Part shown: in pieces, positions 7,408 to 16,443 of the stretch | Layout: each line of letters opens with the position of its first letter | How positions within the stretch are numbered: position 1 is the stretch's first letter | NCBI GenBank assembly: GCA_016742055.1 | Contig: JACVCK010000008.1 | Span: forward strand, 1-33,647 | DNA from: Phycisphaerales bacterium | GTDB lineage: Bacteria > Planctomycetota > Phycisphaerae > Phycisphaerales > UBA1924 | DNA length: 33,647 nucleotides | Direction of reading: 5' to 3' | Notes under the pieces: generated by a model | Told to the model about the DNA's origin: nothing | What the model saw: the letters and a program-made list of their open reading frames with translations, nothing else | Databases searched by the model: none | Translations under genes and position numbers: made by a program

Positions 7408-7938
7408 ATGCCCCGTCTGCCCCTGATCGATCCCGCCGCCGCCACCGGACGCGTCAAGGAGATCTTTGACGGTCCCCTCAAGGGCAAGGGCCTGAACATC
7501 TTCAAGGCGATGGCCAACTCACCCGCCGCGCTCGACACCTACCTCGGCATCGCGGGCGCGCTGCACAACGGCACGCTCAGCCCCAAGGAGCGCGAGGTCG
7601 TCGGCCTGGCGATGGGCGAGAAGTCGGGCTGCGAATACTGCACTGCGGCCCACACCGTCATCGGCAAGTCGCTCGGGCTCTCGGACTCCGCCGCCATCGC
7701 GGCCCGGCGCGGGACCGGCGAAGACCCCAAACTCGCCGCCCTCGCGAAGTTCGTCGTGGCGCTCGACGAAAAGGGCGGCTCCGTCTCCGACGCCGACCTC
7801 GCGGCGTTCATCGGCGCGGGCTACAAGGTCGAGCAGGTCCCCGAAGTCATCGCCGTCTACGCCCTGCAGGTGTTCACGAACACGTTCAACATCTTCAACG
7901 ACACGCCGCTGGACTTCCCCGCTGCGCCGAAGGTCTGA
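7408..7938 (+). CDS. AhpD-like (carboxymuconolactone decarboxylase family) alkylhydroperoxidase
   Basis: The protein has 176 residues. The motif SGCEYCTAAHTVIGKSLGLSD is the E-x-C-x-x-C-x-x-x-H signature of the AhpD/CMD family: a redox-active CxxC with the proton-relay Glu and His. Upstream are the family's LSPKEREVVGLAMG helix and NGTLSPKE turn. The C-terminus (QVFTNTFNIFNDTPLDFP) matches the peroxidase-related subgroup seen with antioxidant enzymes. AGGAG seven bases before the ATG supports the start. It is probably a cytoplasmic thiol peroxidase or dehydrogenase partner; the in vivo reductant is unknown. coaD follows after 54 bases but appears to have its own promoter. Confidence 0.85.
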   Translation: MPRLPLIDPAAATGRVKEIFDGPLKGKGLNIFKAMANSPAALDTYLGIAGALHNGTLSPKEREVVGLAMGEKSGCEYCTAAHTVIGKSLGLSDSAAIAARRGTGEDPKLAALAKFVVALDEKGGSVSDADLAAFIGAGYKVEQVPEVIAVYALQVFTNTFNIFNDTPLDFPAAPKV

Positions 7939-7979
7939 GCGGTCAGGGCGGGACCCACGGGCCATCACGCCCGGCGCCC

Positions 7980-7985
7980 TAAACT
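7980..7985 (+). promoter_or_regulatory. Putative -10 element (TAAACT) of coaD
   Basis: TAAACT is followed by GTCCCCC and the coaD ATG, with no Shine-Dalgarno between. The wording TA-purine-ACTGTCCC is repeated in front of ruvB. No clear -35 hexamer. Suggests a leaderless coaD message. Confidence 0.5.
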
Positions 7986-7992
7986 GTCCCCC

Positions 7993-8547
7993 ATGCCCCC
8001 CGGCCAGCACATCGCCGTCTACCCCGGCTCCTTCGACCCCGTGACCTACGGCCATCTCGACGTGGTCCGGCGGGGTCGGCGCCTGTTCGACCGTCTGATC
8101 GTTGGCGTAGGACAGAACCCCGGCAAGGCCACACTCTTCAGCGCCGACGAGCGGGTGGACCTTGCCCGCCGCCTCGTCGCCGACCTGGTCGCGGAAGAGC
8201 CCGCGGAGTCGCCTGTCGAGGTCATGCACTTCGACGGCCTGACCGTGGACTTCGCGCGGGACGTGGGCGCCACGGTGATCCTCCGCGGCATCCGCAACCT
8301 CTCCGACCTGCAGTACGAGGTGCAGCAGGCCGTCACCAACCGCGAGGTCGCCGGGCTGGACACGGCGTTCATCGTCGCGGGCCAGTCGTTCGCCTACACC
8401 TCGAGCAGCCTCATCAAGCAGATCACGGCGATGGGCAACGACCTCGGCGTCCTGTCGAGCATGTGCCCGCCGCTGGTGATCGAGCGACTGCGTGAGAAAA
8501 AGGCGCAGAACCCCGAGTCGCTGCGCCGCCTGCGGGAGAACGGCTGA
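7993..8547 (+). CDS. coaD: Phosphopantetheine adenylyltransferase
   Basis: CoaD transfers AMP from ATP to 4'-phosphopantetheine, the penultimate step of coenzyme A synthesis. The N-terminus IAVYPGSFDPVTYGHLDVVRRG holds the T-x-G-H nucleotidyltransferase motif. VILRGIRNLSDLQYEVQQAVTNRE and FAYTSSSLIKQI (the counterpart of the ISSTxVR motif) are also present. At 184 residues it is slightly longer than the usual ~160, with an extension after the last helix (REKKAQNPESLRRLRENG). No Shine-Dalgarno precedes the ATG; a TAAACT hexamer seven bases upstream suggests a leaderless transcript. The next gene starts three bases after the stop, so the two are probably co-transcribed. Confidence 0.95.
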   Translation: MPPGQHIAVYPGSFDPVTYGHLDVVRRGRRLFDRLIVGVGQNPGKATLFSADERVDLARRLVADLVAEEPAESPVEVMHFDGLTVDFARDVGATVILRGIRNLSDLQYEVQQAVTNREVAGLDTAFIVAGQSFAYTSSSLIKQITAMGNDLGVLSSMCPPLVIERLREKKAQNPESLRRLRENG

Positions 8548-8550
8548 ACG

Positions 8551-9231
8551 ATGGACGTCCGCGTCGTCAGCATCGGGGCCCTGGGGGCGCACCCACTCTG
8601 GAGCGAGCGCGCGCCCGTCCGCGCAGGGCACGCCACGACCACGCTCATCCGCACGGCCGGGCGCACGATCCTGGTGGACCCCGGCCTGCCCGAGGCCGCG
8701 ATCGTCGCGCGCTTGCGTGAGCGGGCCAACGTCGCGCCCCGCGACGTGACCGACGTGTTCCTGACCTCGTTCCGCCCGGACGCACGCCGGTCGATCGAGG
8801 CGTTCGCCGACGCGGACTGGTGGATCGCCGAGTCCGAGCGCGAGGGCGTGGGTCTGCCCCTGATCGACGCCCTCCAGCGCGCCGCCGAAGGCGGCGATGA
8901 GGAACTCCAGAAGATGATCGCGCACGACGTGGCCGTCCTTCAGCGATGCCGCGCCGCGCCCGACGCGCTCGCCGAACGCGTCGACCTCTTCCCGCTCCCG
9001 GGCGTCACGCCCGGCCTCTGCGGCCTGCTGATCGCGGGCCAGCGCCACACCACGCTGGTCTGCGGCGACGCGATCCCCACCGTCGAGCACCTCGAGCAGG
9101 GCAAGGTGCTGCCCCAGTGCGCCGACGCCGAGGCCGCGGCGGCGTCGTTCGCGGAGGCGATCGAGATCGCGGACCTTCTGATCCTGGGGCGCGACAATCT
9201 GGTCGTGAACCCCACGCGCCGCCCGTTCTGA
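8551..9231 (+). CDS. Metallo-beta-lactamase-fold protein lacking the HxHxDH metal motif
   Basis: The protein has 226 residues. The opening follows a metallo-beta-lactamase fold: TTTLIRTAGRTILVDPGLPEAAIVARLRE, then NVAPRDVTDVFLTSFRPDARRSIEAF. In active enzymes the segment after the V-F/I-L-T strand reads THxHxDH; here it is TSFRPDAR, so the first ligand cluster is missing. A later HTTLVCGDAIPT keeps the Asp-bearing strand, and the last strand LLILGRDNLVVNP has no histidine. The fold call is an inference from the order of these strands. If right, the protein is a non-catalytic or differently catalytic relative. It begins three bases after the coaD stop and probably shares its transcript. No functional link to CoA synthesis is evident. 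Confidence 0.6.
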   Translation: MDVRVVSIGALGAHPLWSERAPVRAGHATTTLIRTAGRTILVDPGLPEAAIVARLRERANVAPRDVTDVFLTSFRPDARRSIEAFADADWWIAESEREGVGLPLIDALQRAAEGGDEELQKMIAHDVAVLQRCRAAPDALAERVDLFPLPGVTPGLCGLLIAGQRHTTLVCGDAIPTVEHLEQGKVLPQCADAEAAAASFAEAIEIADLLILGRDNLVVNPTRRPF

Positions 9232-9280
9232 ATCGCCCTCGCATCGTGGTTTCGCCCGAACATCCCCCATGCTGGGCCAG

Positions 9281-9286
9281 TATCAT
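9281..9286 (+). promoter_or_regulatory. Putative -10 element (TATCAT) of the following secreted-protein gene
   Basis: TATCAT is followed by CACGGCC and the ATG at 9294. No Shine-Dalgarno lies between, so the message would be leaderless. Confidence 0.45.
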
Positions 9287-9293
9287 CACGGCC

Positions 9294-11294
9294 ATGCCGC
9301 GAACGATCGCCCTGCTGACTCTCGCCTGCGTCCTCCTTGCCCCCTGCTTGCGCGCTCAGGACGAGGCGCCCCCGCCCGCCGAGGCGCCGGCCCAGCCCGA
9401 CTGGTCCGAGACGGCGCCTCCGGTTCCCGAGCAGACCGCGCCGGGCGCGCCGGCGATCGATTTCGCCTCGCTCCCGCCGCAGATCCGCCTGGGCGTGCGC
9501 GTGGCCCTGGTCCGGCAGAACATCCCCGTGCACTCCACGGTGGTGATTGTGCCCGACGCGTCGGCGTACATCGAGGCCATCGGCGAGTGGCGGACCGAGG
9601 CCCGATTCCCCGTCCTGATCGACGATGGCTCCGCTGAAGCCGCCGAGAGCATCGCGCGGTTCGTCCGCGCCTTCCGGCCCGACGCGGTCGTCCGATGGCC
9701 GGGCTCCGGGCAGGTCTGGGCGCAGTCGATCGAGGTCCTGCGCCAGCGCGTGGACGACGCCGCGGCCCGGGCGTTCGGCGCCGAGAACCGCGAGAAGATC
9801 CGCGAGCGCTGGGAGGAACTGCGCTTCGCCCCCATGGGCGTGGTCGTGGCGTCCATTAAGGACCCCGCGTGGGCTGGCGCGCTGGCGATGGCGGCGGGCT
9901 ACGGCCAGCCGATCGCGTGGGTGGACGTTGAGCCCCGCTCGCTCGCGGGCGAGGTCGCCCCCGAGGAGATCGCGGCGCTCAACGGAGCGGTGGCGTCCCT
10001 GTGCGAATCGCTCGAACTTCCGTTCGCGGGCTTCGGCGACGCGGTGGACGCGTTCACCGTGTGCCTGAACATGCCCACGAAGCACCCCGGCGCCGACGGG
10101 CCCTTGGCCGTCACCGACCTGCTCGGGCGCAACGAACAGAAGTTGCGCTGGGCGTACGTTGGCCTCATGCCCGGCGACGCGCCCACCAGCGCCTACCGCG
10201 CCATGTGCTCGCTGTTCCTCAACCCGCGCTCCGGCTGGTTCGTGGACGGCTACGAATCCAGGCGCGAGACGGCCGGCTACGACGTCAACCGCCCGGCCGC
10301 GATCCTGCGCGAACGCGGCGTGGTGTCCGTCACCGACCGCAGCCCTGGCGTGGGGCGTGCGGCGTGGCGCTCGCGCGCGGCCCTGGGCGTGGACGCGGGA
10401 TTCATCCACCTCAACTCCTCCGGCCAGCGCCGCTGGTTCCGCCTCCTCAAGGACGACGTGGACGCCAGCGACATCCCCCTCCTGCGCACGCCGAGCATCG
10501 TCCACATGATCCACTCCTTCTCCGCACAGAATCCCGACGACGGGCAGTCGATCGCGGCGCGATGGATGGACCGCGGCGCCTACGTCTACTTCGGCTCGGT
10601 GGACGAGCCCTACCTCCGCGCATTCCAGAACCCCCAGACCATGGCCCGGCGCTGGTCCTCCAAGGCGCCCTTCTCGATCGCCGTCCGCGTGGACGGGCTC
10701 GAGCCGTGGAAACTCAACTACTTCGGCGACCCCCTGCTGACCCTCACCAGCGAGCCGCAGCGCAAGCCCGGCGCGCCGGCGCTGTCGGGGCTCGAACCGC
10801 TGGACGGGCTCCTCCGCGCCGCCATCCGCGAGCGGCGGCTGGCCGACGCCGCCCGGATGCTCGTGCTCATGGGGCGCGACGAGGACGCCGCAGGGCTGTT
10901 CGCCGCGGCGCTGGCGGACAAGGACCACGAAGTTTCGCCCGAACTGGCGGAGGCGTGCTTCTACCCGCTCGTCCGCGCGGGCGACGTGCCCGGCGCGGTG
11001 AGCGCGTTCGAGCGCATGTCCGACCGGGCGCGCCGGAGCAACATCGCCGCGGACACGCTCTGGCTCGCCGCGCGGCCCCGGCTGGCGCTCGTCCCGCCCG
11101 ACCTCCGCACCGCGCAGGTCCTCAAGGCCAACGTGCGCCCGCACGCCAGCGCCGACGACGCCGAAGCGCTCGCCCCCGCGCTCCGGCGCATGGAGAGCGC
11201 CGAATCCGTCCGCGCCTGGCTCCAGACCCTCGCGAACGAAACCAAGAACCAGAAGGACCGCCAGCGCCTGACGGAACTCCTGTCGCGCTACTAG
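9294..11294 (+). CDS. Large secreted protein with a gingipain/caspase-like segment, function unknown
   Basis: The protein has 666 residues, with a signal peptide (MPRTIALLTLACVLLAPCLRAQ) and a Pro/Ala-rich spacer. An alpha/beta region follows (VVIVPDASAYIEAIGEW, ARFPVLIDDGSAE, IARFVRAFRPDAVVRW) that reads like a surface-repeat Rossmann-type domain. The middle contains GVDAGFIHLNSSGQRRWF. Later come SIAARWMDRGAYVYFGSVDEPYLRAFQNPQ and EPWKLNYFGDPLLTL. The last two patterns, 'GA-x-x-x-G-S-x-x-x-P-Y' and 'GDPLL-x-L', are reminiscent of C25 gingipain-like proteins; I cannot assign a catalytic Cys. The C-terminal ~170 residues are helical, tetratricopeptide-like (ERRLADAARMLVLMGRDEDAAGLF). The ATG at 9294 is chosen because the signal peptide starts there and TATCAT lies 7 bases upstream. 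Its TAG overlaps the convergent cstA stop in a shared CTAG. Confidence 0.55.
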   Translation: MPRTIALLTLACVLLAPCLRAQDEAPPPAEAPAQPDWSETAPPVPEQTAPGAPAIDFASLPPQIRLGVRVALVRQNIPVHSTVVIVPDASAYIEAIGEWRTEARFPVLIDDGSAEAAESIARFVRAFRPDAVVRWPGSGQVWAQSIEVLRQRVDDAAARAFGAENREKIRERWEELRFAPMGVVVASIKDPAWAGALAMAAGYGQPIAWVDVEPRSLAGEVAPEEIAALNGAVASLCESLELPFAGFGDAVDAFTVCLNMPTKHPGADGPLAVTDLLGRNEQKLRWAYVGLMPGDAPTSAYRAMCSLFLNPRSGWFVDGYESRRETAGYDVNRPAAILRERGVVSVTDRSPGVGRAAWRSRAALGVDAGFIHLNSSGQRRWFRLLKDDVDASDIPLLRTPSIVHMIHSFSAQNPDDGQSIAARWMDRGAYVYFGSVDEPYLRAFQNPQTMARRWSSKAPFSIAVRVDGLEPWKLNYFGDPLLTLTSEPQRKPGAPALSGLEPLDGLLRAAIRERRLADAARMLVLMGRDEDAAGLFAAALADKDHEVSPELAEACFYPLVRAGDVPGAVSAFERMSDRARRSNIAADTLWLAARPRLALVPPDLRTAQVLKANVRPHASADDAEALAPALRRMESAESVRAWLQTLANETKNQKDRQRLTELLSRY

Positions 11295-13702
11295 GTCGTT
11301 CGGGCGTCAACGATCGCACGCTGCAGGCGCGGCAGTCGGCGCGCCGTCTCGATCAGCAGCCACGCCTCCAGCGTCAGCACGACGAGCGCGAACGCCAGCA
11401 GCGGCCACTGCTTCGTCTCCCACCACGACGCTGTTCCTTCGTTGCCGATGAACGCCTGCCAGATCATCGCCCACGCGGGCACGATCAGCATGAAGATCGC
11501 CGCGGGGACCACGATCCACGTCGGCCGGCGCGTCGCGCGGAGCCAGGCGTAGATCACGATGAACGCCAGACCGCCGAGCAACTGGTTCGTCGCTCCAAAG
11601 AGCGGCCAGAGGATCATCCCGCCCTTGCCGGCGTTCGCGAGTGTCCACGTGGCGCCGGTGGGGGGGATCGCCGCGAGGATCGCCGCCGCGACGACGGCGA
11701 ACATCGTCGCCCCGTGCACGGTCGCGAGCCACTTGAAGGGATTGAGATTCGACGCCGCATGCCACGCGCGATCGCCGGCGTCGTGGTGGTAAATCTCGTG
11801 CTGCGGCCTCTCGGCGCCGCACTCCGGGCAGCGGACCATCGCCGCCGCGGCCACCTCGACCTCCACCTGTTTGCCGTCGATCACGCCCTTCAGGTCGTAC
11901 CCGCACGCGGCGCAGGCGAACGCGCCCCGCTTGGGCAGGAACGTCCGCGCCAGTTCCTGCAGGACGTACCGGTTGAGCCGGCACGCCGTGTCCATCGTGG
12001 TGCCCGCGAACGACGCCACGAGCACGCCCATGAGCGCGACGGCCATGCCCTCGGGGATGCCGAGCGCCTCGACAAGGTTCGCCGCGCCGGTGACGAACGC
12101 GCCGACGGTGGCCGCGAGCCCGCCCGCGGCGTTCCAGGACCTGTACTGTTGGGCGAATGCGAGGTCGCCGTAGAGCCGGAGTTCACCATTCGATTGTAAA
12201 TGAACCACGCTGCCGTCGAATCTGAGCGGATCGTAGACTGCTTCGCCCGTCACGCTCGCGATCAACGGATCGGGATTTTCGCGATATGCATCCCACTGCG
12301 GCTGCGATCCCGTCTGCAATCCCAGCGCTCCGATGAATGATCCAGGCGAACTTGCGATGGCCAGTGTGTGGATCTTGGCGTGCTCCGCCACCTCCAACTC
12401 GCCTCGGGGATTGATCCGAGCTTCAGCAAGAACTCCGATCGTTCGTTGCTGCCCCCCCGCGAATGGGACAGTCACCGGAGCGCCCAACAGCACGGGGCGG
12501 CTGACTCCATTGGCATCGGTCTGGAGGGCTCCGATGGCCGGGCCTGATAATGAGGCCGTCACACCCCCCAGCCCCAACCCCGCCACACACGCCACGATCA
12601 CCAGGATCGCCAGAAAACTCTCCGTGAGCATCGACCCGTAGCCCACCGGCAGGGCATCGGTCTCCTTCTTCAGTTGCTTGCTGGTGGTGCCGCTGCTGAC
12701 GAGGCAGTGGAAGCCCGAGATGGCGCCGCAGGCGACGGTGATGAACAGGAGCGGCACGATCGGCGGCGCGCCCTGGGGCTGCCAGTTGACCATCGGGGCG
12801 ACGATCTCCAGAGGGATGCGCTCGACCTCGCCCGGGGCGACCTCCAGTTTCCCCCCGAACAGCGCCGCGGCGACTAAACCTGCCACGATCAGCCCCAGCG
12901 CCGAGACCAACTGCAGCGCGTTGATGTAGTCCCGGGGCTGGAGCAGGACCCACACCGGCAGCACGCTGGCGATGTAGCAATAGGCCAGCAGGCCGATCGT
13001 CCACGCCCAGAGCGGCTGCGCGGCGAGGAACTGGTTGAACGTGTGCAGCCCCCCGATGGTCGGGCCGAAGGACGCGTCCCCGAACATGACCGAGGCGTAC
13101 ATCAGAACCAAGGCGACAATGCTGACCAGCACGATCGACCCGCCCCGCCGGTGCACCATCACACCGATGACGATGGCGAGGGGAATCTGGAAGAGGACGG
13201 GGAAGATCGCCGCGGGAAACTGGCGCAGGACGCTGGCGATCACCAGCCCGAAGATCGCGAGGACGATCCACAGCCCCAGCGCCAGCACGCACAGGAAGAT
13301 CAGCCGCACGCGCGGCCCGAGCAGGTCACCCGCGATATCCCCGACTGTCCGCCCCTTGTTCCGCAGCGACACCACCAGCGAGCCCAGGTCGTGCACGGCG
13401 CCGATGAAGATTCCGCCGAACACCACCCACAGGACCGCCGGCAGCCAGCCCCACATCACCGCGATCGCCGGGCCCACGATCGGCCCCGTGCCCGCGATGC
13501 TCGTGAAGTGGTGCCCGAAGACGACGGACTTGGCCGTCGGGCAGTAGTCGCGCCCGTCCTCGTACACCACCGCGGGGGTGGGCGAGTCTTCTCGGAGCGT
13601 GAAGACTCGCCTCGCCACCCAGCGGCCGTATGTGAAGTAAGCCACGATGAGCAACCCGCCAGCGACGACGGCGAGCAGCAGCGCTTCCATATCGGCCATC
13701 AT
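11291..13702 (-). CDS. cstA: CstA-family carbon starvation / peptide or pyruvate transporter with inserted domains
   Basis: The protein has 803 residues and many transmembrane helices. It carries the CstA signature DYCPTAKSVVFGHHFTSIAGTGPIVGPAIA near the N-terminus, plus VHDLGSLVVSLRNKGRTVGDIAG, SGFHCLVSSGTTSKQLKKETDALPVGYGSML and ILWPLFGATNQLLGGLAF. CstA proteins import peptides or pyruvate when carbon is scarce. Two insertions are unusual. One is a soluble stretch of about 140 residues (about 380-525) after the AILVIVACVAGLGLGG helix; its DNA is markedly less GC-rich. The other is a zinc-ribbon-like module between helices, with C597/C600 (CAACGYDL) and C625/C628 (CPECG). I took the ATG at 13702 because upstream sequence is out of character. 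No close Shine-Dalgarno is visible. Divergent from the next gene by 38 bases. Confidence 0.85.
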   Translation of the reverse strand: MMADMEALLLAVVAGGLLIVAYFTYGRWVARRVFTLREDSPTPAVVYEDGRDYCPTAKSVVFGHHFTSIAGTGPIVGPAIAVMWGWLPAVLWVVFGGIFIGAVHDLGSLVVSLRNKGRTVGDIAGDLLGPRVRLIFLCVLALGLWIVLAIFGLVIASVLRQFPAAIFPVLFQIPLAIVIGVMVHRRGGSIVLVSIVALVLMYASVMFGDASFGPTIGGLHTFNQFLAAQPLWAWTIGLLAYCYIASVLPVWVLLQPRDYINALQLVSALGLIVAGLVAAALFGGKLEVAPGEVERIPLEIVAPMVNWQPQGAPPIVPLLFITVACGAISGFHCLVSSGTTSKQLKKETDALPVGYGSMLTESFLAILVIVACVAGLGLGGVTASLSGPAIGALQTDANGVSRPVLLGAPVTVPFAGGQQRTIGVLAEARINPRGELEVAEHAKIHTLAIASSPGSFIGALGLQTGSQPQWDAYRENPDPLIASVTGEAVYDPLRFDGSVVHLQSNGELRLYGDLAFAQQYRSWNAAGGLAATVGAFVTGAANLVEALGIPEGMAVALMGVLVASFAGTTMDTACRLNRYVLQELARTFLPKRGAFACAACGYDLKGVIDGKQVEVEVAAAAMVRCPECGAERPQHEIYHHDAGDRAWHAASNLNPFKWLATVHGATMFAVVAAAILAAIPPTGATWTLANAGKGGMILWPLFGATNQLLGGLAFIVIYAWLRATRRPTWIVVPAAIFMLIVPAWAMIWQAFIGNEGTASWWETKQWPLLAFALVVLTLEAWLLIETARRLPRLQRAIVDARTT

Positions 13703-13740
13703 GACGCGCGATTGCACAAAAGGGAAGCCCCCTCCCCCCG

Positions 13741-14427
13741 ATGGACGTGGACATGCGCACAGGAGCGACCGGCGGCGCCCGTCGGACCGGCGCTCTACGC
13801 TGGCGATCGTTGTCCCGGACCATCTCCAAGGACGAACTCTTCTCCCGCCTCGGCCTCGCACCCGGGCAGCCGGTTGTGCTTCAGGCGCTGGAGGACGCGG
13901 GCATCTCGCGGGTCGCCAAGCCGAACATCAGCGAGGAGAAGCAGCCCGCCGCGGCGGCGGTGGTGGCGGAGCGGTTCATCCGCGTCTGCACGCGGGGCGA
14001 CTGCCGCAAGCGGGCGCCGGAGTTGGCGGGTGGCCGCGAGGTGGCGCAGGCGCTGGACGCGGCGCACTGCGAAGTCTGCTCGGGTTCGACGAACAAGTCG
14101 GCGGTGGACGAGATGGTGGAGGCGTTCCGCGCCGTGGGCTGGCGGCGCCTCTGCGTGGTGGGGGGCTCGCCCAACGCCCGTCAGGATTTCGAATCCCTCG
14201 TGGCCGGGCGCATCGAACTCCGCATGGTGGACGGCACGCTGAACCACTCGGGCGCTCAGGCGCGGACGAATCTGGAATGGGCCGATCGGGTGGCCAACTG
14301 GGGCGGGACACAGTTGAACCACAAGGTCTCGACGCTCTACACCGGACCAAAGGTGATCCAGTTCGCCCGGCGGAGCGTTCAGGAACTGGCGAAGGCGATG
14401 ACCGAGTCGGCGCGGAGAGCGAAGTAG
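13741..14427 (+). CDS. Conserved-looking protein with CxxxxC/CxxC cysteines, function unknown
   Basis: The protein has 228 residues, or fewer if a later start is used. The first ~25 residues look random, so the true start is uncertain; the ATG at 13741 is the first available. The middle holds two cysteine pairs, RVCTRGDCRKR and HCEVCSGS, about 25 residues apart, suggesting a small zinc site. The second half reads WRRLCVVGGSPNARQDFESLV, ELRMVDGTL, then EWADRVANWGGTQLNHKVSTLYTG and KVIQFARR. A V-G-G strand, a V-D-G strand, an 'aDlVv-x-x-T-x-x-x-H-K' segment and a final hydrophobic strand match the DUF2325-like layout; that link is my inference. No membrane segment. It is divergent from cstA and convergent with the response regulator, so it stands alone. 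I do not know its function. Confidence 0.6.
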   Translation: MDVDMRTGATGGARRTGALRWRSLSRTISKDELFSRLGLAPGQPVVLQALEDAGISRVAKPNISEEKQPAAAAVVAERFIRVCTRGDCRKRAPELAGGREVAQALDAAHCEVCSGSTNKSAVDEMVEAFRAVGWRRLCVVGGSPNARQDFESLVAGRIELRMVDGTLNHSGAQARTNLEWADRVANWGGTQLNHKVSTLYTGPKVIQFARRSVQELAKAMTESARRAK

Positions 14428-14440
14428 ACAGGCACGCCGA

Positions 14441-15873
<1,433 letters not shown>

Positions 15874-15877
<4 letters not shown>

Positions 15878-16389
15878 AGGGCCGGGAGTGTATTCGATGA
15901 AGCGGAGCGGGCGGCGCACAGGGCGATGGCGATGGCGTCGGCCACGTCCGCCGGCGTGGGCGGGCGGTCCAGCCCCATCTGGGCCTGAACCGCCTCCTGC
16001 ACCTGACGCTTGCTCGCGTGCCCGAAGCCCGTCAGCGACTTCTTCACCCGCGTGGGCTTGAGTTCCACCACTTCCACCCCCGCCCGGCGAAGCGTCAGCA
16101 GGATTACGCCCCGCGCGTGGCCCATCGCCACCGCCGTGATCGGACGCTTGTAGTGCGCAAACAGCCCCTCGATGCCCGCGGCGTCGGGCTTCAGCCGCTC
16201 CACCGCGTCCGCCAGGTCGCGCTCCAACTCCACCAACCGGTCCGCCACCGGTCGGCCCGCTGGCAGCCGGAACACGCCCGCCTCGATCAGGCGCGGGCGC
16301 TCCGCCGTCGCCGGACCACTCGGGCCGTCCACCCCCACGCAGGCGTAGCCGGTCAGGCGCAGTCCGGGATCGACGCCGAGGAAGAGCAT
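15874..16389 (-). CDS. ruvC: Crossover junction endodeoxyribonuclease RuvC
   Basis: RuvC cuts Holliday junctions brought to it by RuvAB. The 171-residue protein shows LFLGVDPGLRLTGYACV (first catalytic Asp), AGIEGLFAHYKRPITAVAMGHARGVIL (catalytic Glu), TGFGHASKRQVQ and PADVADAIAIALCAA (C-terminal catalytic Asp residues). The length is normal for the family. I chose the ATG at 16389 over the GTG at 16398: the protein then begins two residues before the conserved strand. A TACCAT hexamer lies nine bases before that ATG, and the GTG directly follows the hexamer. The gene overlaps the downstream sigma-54 regulator by four bases. ruvB is 7 kb away in the opposite direction and ruvA is not in the window. 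Confidence 0.93.
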
Positions 16390-16398
16390 CGCGGGCAC

Positions 16399-16404
16399 AT
16401 GGTA
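16399..16404 (-). promoter_or_regulatory. Putative -10 element (TACCAT) of ruvC
   Basis: On the minus strand TACCAT is followed by nine bases and the ATG at 16389. No Shine-Dalgarno is present. A transcript starting 6-8 bases after the hexamer would have a leader of 0-3 bases. Confidence 0.35.
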
Positions 16405-16443
16405 CGGGCTCCGCCGCAGCGGCGGCCGGGCGGCGAGCCTTAC

